From JACRAR01 sp041674465 (GTDB lineage: Bacteria; Pseudomonadota; Gammaproteobacteria; Burkholderiales; Rhodocyclaceae), in contig JBAYVV010000003.1 of NCBI GenBank assembly GCA_041674465.1, positions 1-64,000 of the forward strand: a DNA stretch of 64,000 bases. Reading direction: 5' to 3'. Every line of letters begins with the position of its first letter. Position 1 is the first letter of the stretch. This document shows positions 22,756-29,509 of the stretch, piece after piece. The position numbers and the translations under genes are program-made. The notes below the pieces were generated by a model that saw only the letters and a list, made by a program, of their open reading frames with translations, did not search any database and was not told where the DNA came from.

Positions 22756-22959
22756 ATGTTTGACCACGACATGAGCCCTGGCGAAAAAGCCATCCTGAAG
22801 GAGCTGCGGGAAATAGTTCGACTGCTCAGCCTTGCGGAGCGTCGGGCGAATCCTTGTCTAGTTCCGGAAAACAGTCGAGAAGATGTCGTAACAATTTTCC
22901 AGCCACTCGGCGCTGAAGCTGTCCGAGGGATTCGCCATCCGAAAGTGGCAGCGAAGTGA
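22756..22959 (+). CDS. Hypothetical phage protein, 67 aa
   Basis: 67 residues. The first 40 (MFDHDMSPGEKAILKELREI...) form a credible charged helix like small phage proteins. The remainder overlaps a minus-strand gene and may be a run-on. GGGAGG lies eight bases before the ATG. The function is unknown. Confidence 0.45.
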   Translation: MFDHDMSPGEKAILKELREIVRLLSLAERRANPCLVPENSREDVVTIFQPLGAEAVRGIRHPKVAAK

Positions 22960-23065
22960 CCCAGTTCAGCTCTGCGTCCGCAAAAGTGATTTCGTACCTG
23001 CAGCGGATGCGGGCCTTGCTTTCTGATTCCACTGTCAACTTGACGTGCGAATTGAAGTCTTCCAT
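22826..23065 (-). CDS. Hypothetical phage protein, convergent pair 2
   Basis: 79 residues (MEDFNSHVKLTVESESKARI...) with a beta-rich first half and a helical end, protein-like throughout. CCGAAAGGA precedes the ATG. It overlaps the plus gene 22756-22959 by 134 bases. No family is recognised. Confidence 0.6.
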   Translation of the reverse strand: MEDFNSHVKLTVESESKARIRCRYEITFADAELNWVTSLPLSDGESLGQLQRRVAGKLLRHLLDCFPELDKDSPDAPQG

Positions 23066-23160
23066 GGGTCATTCCTTTCGGGTGGTTGAGATGCCGACAC
23101 ATCGATTCTACCCGTCTGGAATGTCCCACCTTCAACCCGAACAGGAGGCGGCTTGAGCCG
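23066..23160. repeat. Intergenic repeat unit, copy 2
   Basis: The partner of 22664-22755: same order of elements and clear similarity at both ends, with a perfect TAGAAT on the minus strand and CAACCCGAACAGGAGG on the plus strand. The middle is more diverged. Confidence 0.5.
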
Positions 23161-23175
23161 CCAGAAAGGAACGTG

Positions 23176-23400
23176 ATGTCAGTGATCATCCATGGTCCGC
23201 AGGCTTGCGGAAAGTCCCGGAACGCAAAAGCTCTGGCGGCACATTTTAATTGCTCGCGCATTATTGACGATTGGAATGAGCGGCTGCCGCTGCTGCCGGA
23301 CACCCTGATGCTGACCAACGAAGCGCCAATCGAAGTAAAGGACGTTCTGGTCCTCGATTTTGGGATGGCTTGCCGCCTGGCCGCGATTACGGTGTCTTGA
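23176..23400 (+). CDS. Small P-loop-like phage protein
   Basis: 74 residues starting MSVIIHGPQACGKSRNA, where GPQACGKS is a Walker A motif, followed by LVLDFGMA at a Walker-B-like position. It is far shorter than a complete NTPase. Short proteins with this start recur near prophage replication genes. GAAAGGA lies before the ATG. It overlaps the convergent minus gene by 14 bases. Confidence 0.7.
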   Translation: MSVIIHGPQACGKSRNAKALAAHFNCSRIIDDWNERLPLLPDTLMLTNEAPIEVKDVLVLDFGMACRLAAITVS

Positions 23401-23701
23401 TCTTGAGCGCCATCAATATCGCCAATCGCTTGCAATAGGCCGTCATATGTGCCGCACCATTTGTTGGAATGCAACCGTCGTTGTAGAGATGGATGACCTC
23501 GACGTCCTCGCTGCCTTTCCAGGAAAGTTTCTTCGCGGTTGCTTTGGTCATTCTGATTTTCACGACGGTCGGATCGGTTTCGTAATCGACCCAGTTTGTT
23601 CCCTGGTTTCCAATGGGCTTGTAGCGGCGATTCAAAATGATATAGCGACCGTCTTTCAGCCGTTGAAGACAATACGGAAAATGAGTCCAGCGCAGTCCCA
23701 T
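23387..23701 (-). CDS. Hypothetical phage protein, convergent pair 3
   Basis: 104 residues (MGLRWTHFPYCLQRLKDGRY...) with a KDGRYIILNRRYKPIG stretch typical of small prophage proteins, and a basic middle. A strong AAGGAG sits at good spacing before the ATG. It is the third minus gene in this region facing a plus gene. The function is unknown. Confidence 0.7.
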   Translation of the reverse strand: MGLRWTHFPYCLQRLKDGRYIILNRRYKPIGNQGTNWVDYETDPTVVKIRMTKATAKKLSWKGSEDVEVIHLYNDGCIPTNGAAHMTAYCKRLAILMALKIKTP

Positions 23702-23798
23702 GAAAGCTCCTTTCAGGGTGAATGGTGATGTGGAAATCTGATTTTGCCATGACTGGAACCTTTGTTGTCTCCTCCCGTCCCGGTTCGCCGGGGCTTCG

Positions 23799-23834
23799 AC
23801 CGGCGCCGAAACCCCGCGCCGGTCTCTTTTTTTT
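23799..23834 (+). terminator. Intrinsic terminator
   Basis: ACCGGCGC (23799-23806) pairs perfectly with GCGCCGGT (23816-23823) and is followed by CTC and eight T. It should end the rightward transcript of the small-gene cluster before the CII-like gene. Confidence 0.75.
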
Positions 23835-23885
23835 ACTCTTTTGGCAGTGATAACTCCCGATAACGGGTGATAAGGATTTCTCTCA

Positions 23886-24266
23886 ATGATTATCAGCCCC
23901 AACCCTAAGCAATTGACTTTGCAACTAGAACCCGACCTGACCACGCGTTTCCGCAATGTTCGCGATGTGATCGCCGCCGGCGTCTATCAGCGCGGCCTCA
24001 AACGGGTCGCCGGCGATCTCGACATGGCACCGGGTAACCTTTCCTGTGCCCTCAATGACGAGGGAACCAGGCATGTCTCGGTGGACATGATGGAGCGGTA
24101 CATTCAGACCCAGGGTGATCTGACGCCGATCCATTATCTGATCGCCCGCTACATGGGCGATATGTCCGAAGTCGAGGCGGCGACGATGCAGCGGGTTGAG
24201 ACCTTGCTGGCCGAGGTAGCCGCACTGGTCGGACAAACGCCTCAGAAAAAATCCCGCGCTCGATGA
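23886..24266 (+). CDS. CII-like phage regulator
   Basis: 126 residues resembling the phage regulatory CII family (PF06892 type): RDVIAAGVYQRGLKRVAGDL with the helix-turn-helix segment DMAPGNLSCALN, then HVSVDMMERYIQTQGDLTPI. Such proteins activate lysogeny promoters or control replication genes. GATAA-type repeats lie just upstream (23849-23876). It is the first gene of the replication block and overlaps the next gene (ATGA). Confidence 0.75.
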   Translation: MIISPNPKQLTLQLEPDLTTRFRNVRDVIAAGVYQRGLKRVAGDLDMAPGNLSCALNDEGTRHVSVDMMERYIQTQGDLTPIHYLIARYMGDMSEVEAATMQRVETLLAEVAALVGQTPQKKSRAR

Positions 24267-24457
24267 AAAGAGTTGCGCCGCGAATCCTGGCGACCTTGCA
24301 CGAAGAAACGGCCGTCGGCATCCGTGTGACGCGCGTCGCTCTGGATAAACCGCCGGTGGCCGTAGTGCCCGCACTGGATTCGGTGCTTGGTCTGTGGTGG
24401 TTTCATGCCGATGACTGGCCGGTCGGGCAAAGCACTGGAACTTTCTTCGATCGGTAG
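24263..24457 (+). CDS. Hypothetical protein, 64 aa
   Basis: 64 residues (MKRVAPRILATLHEETAVGI...) with a Trp pair, LWWFHADDWP, near the end. The ATG overlaps the stop of the CII-like gene, and the primase gene follows two bases later. It is probably a small replication-block protein; no family is recognised. Confidence 0.6.
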   Translation: MKRVAPRILATLHEETAVGIRVTRVALDKPPVAVVPALDSVLGLWWFHADDWPVGQSTGTFFDR

Positions 24458-24459
24458 CC

Positions 24460-26706
24460 ATGTCCGACGTACAGTCAAGCGGGACTAGCGAGTCGATGCC
24501 GGATTTCTCGGCTATCCCGTCTGCGCTGAAGGATCGGCCCCAGTGGCTCTGCTGGCGCCTGGAAGGCAAGCCGGGGGCAAAGAAGCTGGCGAAGGTGCCC
24601 TATTACGCCTCCGGAAAGATTCGTAAGGGTGTGCAGGGGTCAGAGTCTGATCGCGCAGCGTTGGTCACCTTTGATGCCGCCGTGGCGGCGATGGATAAGA
24701 CCAAGGCTTCCGGCATCGGGTTTGCCTTCCTGCCTGACGACGGACTGATCGGCATCGACCTGGACAAGATGGTCGATTGCGATACCGGCGAGATATCGCC
24801 GCGCGCCCAAAAGATCATCGAGGCCTGCGCGTCCTATACCGAGTGGTCGCCCTCGGGAAACGGGTTCCACATCTATGTGCTTGGCCAGACCGATACCACC
24901 AAGGATAACGGGATCGGCGTCGAGATGTTTTGCAGCAGCCAGTTCTTTACGGTCACCGGCAAGCACCTGGCCGGATCGCCGGCCGATGTTCAGGCCATCG
25001 ATGCGACGGTCCTTCGCCGATTGCGCAAGACCATCGATCTGGCCAAGGGCGGATTTACAGACAAGGCCCCAGCGCCGCCAAAAACTCCCCCCAAAACGTC
25101 GCCACCCGGATCGCCTTTGAGCGATCGCGAGCGGGTGCTGTCTGCACTGAATGCGATCGATCCCGGCGTCGGTTATGACGACTGGTATCAGATCGGCATG
25201 GCGCTGCAGGCAGCACTCGGCCCGGATGGATTCGACGCCTGGGATGCCTGGTCGGCACGCTCGGACAAGTACCCGGGTTCCCGCGAGCTGGTGTCGCATT
25301 GGAAAAGTTTCAAGCCTGGTCGGGTAGGTATCGGCACCCTGTTTCATCACGCCAAGCAGGCCGGCTGGAAATCGCCGCGCGGCTGGAAACCGAAACCATT
25401 TGTACCCCTTGTGCAAGCTCCCGCTGGGGAAATGATTACAGCCGAAATTCTTGGCAACCCTTTTTGGAGGCGCGGTTTGTGGCGCAGCGAAACGGGCAAC
25501 GCCAAGCCATGCCGGGAAAATGCTGTGCATATGCTCATGGAGCATCCTTCCCTGGCCAAGCTGGTTGGCTATAACGTCTTTGCCAATCGCGTCGAATTGC
25601 TGAGAGAGCCGCCCTGGGGCGGTGTGGTCGGTGAATGGAAGCCGAAGGACACCTCCGAGCTGGCCGACTGGCTGGCCAACGAGATCGGCGTGCTGATGAA
25701 ACTGCGCGATGTGAGCGATGCCGTCGCGTTGGCTGGCTGGCGAAATTTCATGAACCCGGTATTGGAGCAGTTCAACGCCTTGCCCGCATGGGACGGCACA
25801 GATCGGCTCGACTATTGGCTGATCGAATGCATGGGGGCGCTGGATAAGCCTTACCACCGTTTGGTTGGCCGAAAATTTCTGATGGGCCTGGTCAAGCGCG
25901 TGCTGCAGCCGGGCTGTAAGTTCGATTACATGCTGATCTTCGAGGGTCCGCAAGGACGGGGGAAAAGCAGCGCTTTCCGCATCCTGGCGATGCGTGATGA
26001 ATGGTTCAACGATACGCCGTTTTCGGCGAACCTCGACAAGGATTCGCGGATGGCCCTGCACGGCTGTCTGCTCTATGAAATATCCGAGATGCACGCCTTC
26101 AACCAGGCCGACCATCGGGCGGTGAAAGCCTTCATCTCGCAGATGGACGACAAGCTGCGTGCACCATACGCAGAGCAGTTCGAGACCTTCAAGCGCACCT
26201 TAGTGTTCGGCGGTACCACCAACGAGACTGAATATTTTCGGGATACCACGGGCAATCGTCGCTTCTGGCCGGTCGCAATCTGTAATGCCAATCTCGAACG
26301 TCTCAAGGAATGGCTGCCACAGCTCTACGCAGAGGCGCTGCATCGCGTTCGCGCCAATGAGAGCGTATTCCCCAGTCGGGAGGAAGAAAACGAGCTGTGC
26401 GTGCCGGAACAGAAGGCACGGTTGATCGCCCATCCCTGGGTGGACTTCATTGCGCTGTGGCTGGGTAAGCCGGAGATGGCCTTGGCGAAGTTTGTCTCCT
26501 ACCCGGAAATCTTCGAGCAAGCCCTGAAGCTGGAACCTGCTCGCATTGACCACTTAGGAAATGCTCAGAAGCACGTTCGTGCCTGCATGGACGCCCTCGG
26601 GTGGTATCCGGATCGCGACCGCATAGGCGAGGTTCAGGTGCGCGGATTCAAGCGCCTGACGCTTGAGGATCAAGCAGACAAAGGGGATGACGATGTGCCG
26701 ATCTGA
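24460..26706 (+). CDS. Phage primase-polymerase/VapE-type helicase
   Basis: 748 residues. The N-terminal primase-polymerase-like domain (about 15-205) contains GIDLDKMVD and SPSGNGFHIY. A PriCT-2-like domain follows (about 225-300, GYDDWYQIGMALQAAL). The C-terminal virulence-associated-E-type SF3/AAA helicase (about 380-720) has Walker A GPQGRGKSS at 496-504, a Walker-B-like CLLYEISEM and the NRRFWPV sensor. Such fused proteins prime and unwind at phage origins. The tandem repeats with DnaA boxes directly downstream support an origin role. Confidence 0.9.
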   Translation: MSDVQSSGTSESMPDFSAIPSALKDRPQWLCWRLEGKPGAKKLAKVPYYASGKIRKGVQGSESDRAALVTFDAAVAAMDKTKASGIGFAFLPDDGLIGIDLDKMVDCDTGEISPRAQKIIEACASYTEWSPSGNGFHIYVLGQTDTTKDNGIGVEMFCSSQFFTVTGKHLAGSPADVQAIDATVLRRLRKTIDLAKGGFTDKAPAPPKTPPKTSPPGSPLSDRERVLSALNAIDPGVGYDDWYQIGMALQAALGPDGFDAWDAWSARSDKYPGSRELVSHWKSFKPGRVGIGTLFHHAKQAGWKSPRGWKPKPFVPLVQAPAGEMITAEILGNPFWRRGLWRSETGNAKPCRENAVHMLMEHPSLAKLVGYNVFANRVELLREPPWGGVVGEWKPKDTSELADWLANEIGVLMKLRDVSDAVALAGWRNFMNPVLEQFNALPAWDGTDRLDYWLIECMGALDKPYHRLVGRKFLMGLVKRVLQPGCKFDYMLIFEGPQGRGKSSAFRILAMRDEWFNDTPFSANLDKDSRMALHGCLLYEISEMHAFNQADHRAVKAFISQMDDKLRAPYAEQFETFKRTLVFGGTTNETEYFRDTTGNRRFWPVAICNANLERLKEWLPQLYAEALHRVRANESVFPSREEENELCVPEQKARLIAHPWVDFIALWLGKPEMALAKFVSYPEIFEQALKLEPARIDHLGNAQKHVRACMDALGWYPDRDRIGEVQVRGFKRLTLEDQADKGDDDVPI

Positions 26707-26712
26707 ATTATA

Positions 26713-26853
26713 TGGGTTTGTGACAGCACCACTTATCCACAGTTTCACTGTCACAGTCGCAAGCCTTGGTATCAGTGGGTTTGTGACAGCACCACTTATC
26801 CACAATTTCACTGTCACAGGCTGAAAGCCACGCCATGACTGGGTTTGTGACAG
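26713..26853 (+). repeat. Iteron-like repeats with two DnaA boxes (likely origin)
   Basis: A 44-bp unit occurs at 26713-26756 and 26776-26819 with one mismatch, and its first 14 bases recur at 26840-26853 (period 63-64). Each full unit is bounded by TGTGACAG and CTGTCACA, an inverted repeat, and holds TTATCCACA, a perfect DnaA box (26733-26741 and 26796-26804). An AT-rich stretch follows at 26891-26910. Together these make a likely phage replication origin. Confidence 0.75.
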
Positions 26854-26866
26854 TGACAGTGTTTTT

Positions 26867-26910
26867 CACGCGCGCGTGCGTGTGCGCGCAATGTATTTAT
26901 TTATTAATCG
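26867..26910. other. Alternating purine-pyrimidine run plus AT-rich stretch
   Basis: From 26867 to 26890 pyrimidine and purine alternate strictly for 24 bases, mostly CG and TG steps, a sequence able to form left-handed DNA under supercoiling. The next 20 bases are almost all A/T. Both could ease strand opening at the origin just upstream. Confidence 0.5.
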
Positions 26911-26932
26911 CTGTTTGTTCCAGGAGGAGACG

Positions 26933-27748
26933 ATGAGCACGCTCTGCATTTATCACGGGAATTGTGCGGACGGATTCACTTCAGCATGGGTAGTGCGCCG
27001 CGCGCTTGGTGATGCTGTTGGGTTTCATGCGGGAGTCTATGGGGACCCTCCTCCTGATGTCACCGGGAAGGATGTTGTGCTGGTCGATTTCAGCTACAAG
27101 CGCCCCGTGTTGGAAGAAATGATCGAGCATGCCGCGTCGGTCACAATCCTGGACCATCACAAGACGGCTGAAGCTGATCTATCCGGGTTGTCCGGAGCCC
27201 GGACAGTTTTCGACATGGACCGTTCAGGAGCGCGCATCACCTGGGATTACTGCTTTCCAGGCGAAGCGCCCCCGCCGCTGCTGCTGCATGTCGAGGATCG
27301 CGACCTCTGGCGTTTTGCGCTCCCCAAGACTCGGGAGATTCAGGCCAGTGTATTCAGTTATCCCTATGACTTCGCCGTATGGGATCGGCTTATGGCGACA
27401 AACCCGACGGACCTGGCACGGGAAGGCGAAGTTCTTGAGCGTAAGCATTTCAAGGATGTTGCGGAATTGCTGGCGGTGGTTACGCGTCCCATGCGAATCG
27501 GCGGGTTCATTGTCGATATAGCAAATCTTCCCTACACGATGACCAGCGACGCTGGCCACGCGTTGGCCCATGGAAAACCCTTTGCCGGATGCTACTGGGA
27601 CACTCCTCAGGGAAGGTCTTTCAGCTTGCGCTCTACCGAGAGTGGCGAGGATGTCGCTGAAATAGCGCGCATGTACGGCGGCGGCGGACACAGAAACGCA
27701 TCTGGTTTTCGTGTGAGTTTTGACCAGGCCCGGGAGTTTGAGGTTTGA
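26933..27748 (+). CDS. DHH family phosphoesterase
   Basis: 271 residues. The DHH domain (about 1-150) has HGNCADGFTSAW, VLVDFSYKRP and the signature LDHHKT near residue 74. The DHHA1 end has GGGGHRNASGF near 247. Relatives are RecJ-like exonucleases, nanoRNases or pAp phosphatases; the compact size points to a small-substrate phosphodiesterase. AGGAGGA precedes the ATG. It sits just after the putative origin; its role in the phage cycle is unknown. Confidence 0.85.
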   Translation: MSTLCIYHGNCADGFTSAWVVRRALGDAVGFHAGVYGDPPPDVTGKDVVLVDFSYKRPVLEEMIEHAASVTILDHHKTAEADLSGLSGARTVFDMDRSGARITWDYCFPGEAPPPLLLHVEDRDLWRFALPKTREIQASVFSYPYDFAVWDRLMATNPTDLAREGEVLERKHFKDVAELLAVVTRPMRIGGFIVDIANLPYTMTSDAGHALAHGKPFAGCYWDTPQGRSFSLRSTESGEDVAEIARMYGGGGHRNASGFRVSFDQAREFEV

Positions 27749-28041
27749 CACTCAACCGCCAAAACATGCGGGCGCTGATGCCGTCGGTTGCGGCATTCAT
27801 TGATGATATGCGTCAAGCCTTCGGCGTCAAGGAAATCGATGATGTGATCCGAAGGGGCTTGCGTGCCGACTGTCAGCCCGCACAGCGCTTCTTTGCTTTT
27901 GAGGCGGGGCATACCCTCGGTCAGCGTTATGTGCCCAGCGGCATGGCCGTATCGGTGGCGGCGATGCACATTGAGGTTGCGGTCACGGCGCCTGCCACCG
28001 TGCCAGCCACCGTGAGTAAGAAACGTGGGAGGAAGCGCTGA
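27745..28041 (+). CDS. Hypothetical phage protein, 98 aa
   Basis: 98 residues if the TTG overlapping the previous stop (TTGA) is used; an ATG seven codons later is an alternative. The middle (about 22-75) is helical, with GHTLGQRYVPSG, and the tail is Ala/Thr/Val then Lys/Arg-rich. No family is recognised. It lies between the DHH gene and the head-block genes. Confidence 0.55.
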   Translation: MTLNRQNMRALMPSVAAFIDDMRQAFGVKEIDDVIRRGLRADCQPAQRFFAFEAGHTLGQRYVPSGMAVSVAAMHIEVAVTAPATVPATVSKKRGRKR

Positions 28042-28787
28042 TGACAACGACAATCATAACGGGACTGGATGACCTCAAGCGAAACCTGTCCAACCTTGCG
28101 CAGAAACAAGTGCCATTCGCTGCCAGCCGCGCACTCAACAATCTCGCGTTTATTGCCAATGGGGCGATCAAGGAAGAGATGAACAAAACTTTCGGCGGTG
28201 GCGCGACGGTATTTACGCTGCGTGCATTCAGGATAGAGAGGGCAGACAAGACTAATTTGAGTTCGGCGGTCATCTTGCGCGCCGATGCGCCTGAAGGCGG
28301 CGTGTCTTACTACAAGGCGCTGCATCATCTATTTACGGGTGGCACCCGGGACTGGAAGAAGATCGAGGGTCTGTTGCGCGGTCTTGGCTTGATTCCGGCC
28401 GGAATGATGGCTGTGCCCGGCGGCGCGTGTCCGCTCGACAATCGCGGGAACATGCGCAAGCCGGCACTCAACGAACTGCTTGGCGTCATCAGTGCAAACG
28501 TCCGCAATTTGCGCGTGTTCCGACGTGCCGGAAAGGTCAGCAAGCAACAGAAGGGCATCGGCTACTTCGTGATTCTTCCTGGCGACAGGACGCATCTGCA
28601 CTCGGGCGTTTGGAAGCGCATCGAGACTGGGAGTAGCAGCGTGATTAAGCCAATGATCATGTACGTTCAGCGAGGCCATTGGCGCCAGTTCATTGATCTA
28701 CAGAAGATCGGCGTCGGTATCGTTGCCAACAATTTCGATCGCGAGTTCGCCAAGGAACTGACGGCAGCGGTGGGGAGCGCCCGATGA
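28041..28787 (+). CDS. Hypothetical phage protein, possible minor structural
   Basis: 248 residues. It opens with GLDDLKRNLSNLAQKQVPFA, a pattern shared with HK97-gp10 and lambda-Z-like tail completion proteins, followed by a helix and a mixed domain. The position directly before terminase is unusual for a tail completion gene, so the role is uncertain. The ATG overlaps the previous stop. Confidence 0.55.
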   Translation: MTTTIITGLDDLKRNLSNLAQKQVPFAASRALNNLAFIANGAIKEEMNKTFGGGATVFTLRAFRIERADKTNLSSAVILRADAPEGGVSYYKALHHLFTGGTRDWKKIEGLLRGLGLIPAGMMAVPGGACPLDNRGNMRKPALNELLGVISANVRNLRVFRRAGKVSKQQKGIGYFVILPGDRTHLHSGVWKRIETGSSSVIKPMIMYVQRGHWRQFIDLQKIGVGIVANNFDREFAKELTAAVGSAR

Positions 28788-28906
28788 TTATCTCCGGGTC
28801 CTCCCCAGCCTCGCCCAACACGGGTAATGCGAACCCCGCGGAAAAAACAGTGGGTGGATTTTGGCCGGGGTCGTCGGCTAGGTCGTCAATTGGGCTTATG
28901 AGGTAG
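28784..28906 (+). CDS. Possible small protein, 40 aa
   Basis: ATG at 28784 overlaps the stop of the previous gene (ATGA) and opens 40 residues rich in Ser, Gly and Pro. It fills the gap before the small terminase. The composition is poor for a folded protein, so it may be a coupling artefact; the stretch could instead hold packaging signals. Confidence 0.35.
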   Translation: MIISGSSPASPNTGNANPAEKTVGGFWPGSSARSSIGLMR

Positions 28907-28912
28907 TCGACA

Positions 28913-29509
28913 ATGGGTCGTCAGTTGATGGGATACCGCGAATATGCAGCGAATCGGAAGAGCCGGGGCCTCGTCGGTAGCTCGCTGCGTGCGGTTCAGA
29001 AAGCCATCGAGACTGGCCGCATTACGACCGTGGCCGATGATAAGGGCCGGAAGATGATCGATCCGGAGGTTGCCGACATTCAATGGACCCGCAACACCGA
29101 TCCAGATCAATCGGCGCGCGCCAATGTTGGCCGTGATCCTGCGTCATCTTCCGCTGCCCCCCCTGGTACAGATTCGCCAACTCAAGATGGACACAGCAGT
29201 TCAGGCCAAGGCAGTGCTTACTGGGATGCTCGCACTCGTCGTGAGCAGGCCGAAGCAGAGAAGGCTGAGATCCAGCTCAAGGAACTGAATGGCGAGCTGG
29301 TAAAGCGCGATGCCGTCCATCGTGCCGCCTATGAAGCCGGCCGTCTGTTGCGCGACATGATCCTGGCGATCCCAGGAACCGTAGCCTCCGACCTGGCCGC
29401 GCTAGTTGATTCGCGCGAGATCGAAATCCGCCTGGCCGACGAACTCCGCAAGGCGCTCGACCAGGTGGCCCGCGTGACCGCCACGTCTCTTGATACCAGG
29501 ATTGGATGA
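28913..29509 (+). CDS. Terminase small subunit (Nu1-like)
   Basis: 198 residues: an N-terminal winged-helix-like region (about 5-55, MGYREYAANRKSRGLVGSSL), a flexible Ser/Gln-rich linker (about 70-105) and a helical region (about 110-198) with ARTRREQAEAEKAEIQLKE. The layout matches lambda gpNu1-type proteins that recognise cos DNA. It directly precedes the GpA-type large subunit, which confirms the call. Confidence 0.85.
   Translation: MGRQLMGYREYAANRKSRGLVGSSLRAVQKAIETGRITTVADDKGRKMIDPEVADIQWTRNTDPDQSARANVGRDPASSSAAPPGTDSPTQDGHSSSGQGSAYWDARTRREQAEAEKAEIQLKELNGELVKRDAVHRAAYEAGRLLRDMILAIPGTVASDLAALVDSREIEIRLADELRKALDQVARVTATSLDTRIG

Noticed and set aside
22664..23160. A CRISPR-like array
   Set aside because: Only two diverged segments with genes between them; no short regular repeats or spacers, and no cas genes in the window.
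22077..23750. Minus-strand frame of 557 codons across the small-gene region
   Set aside because: Arg/Ser-rich composition, no domain, and it conflicts with several better-supported genes on both strands.
24640..26115. Minus-strand frame of 491 codons
   Set aside because: Fully antisense to the primase-helicase gene with recognisable motifs; no start signal.
26554..26817. Minus-strand open frame with the repeated peptide VKLWISGAVTNP
   Set aside because: It is the shadow of the 44-bp origin repeats and lies partly inside the primase gene; no ribosome binding site.
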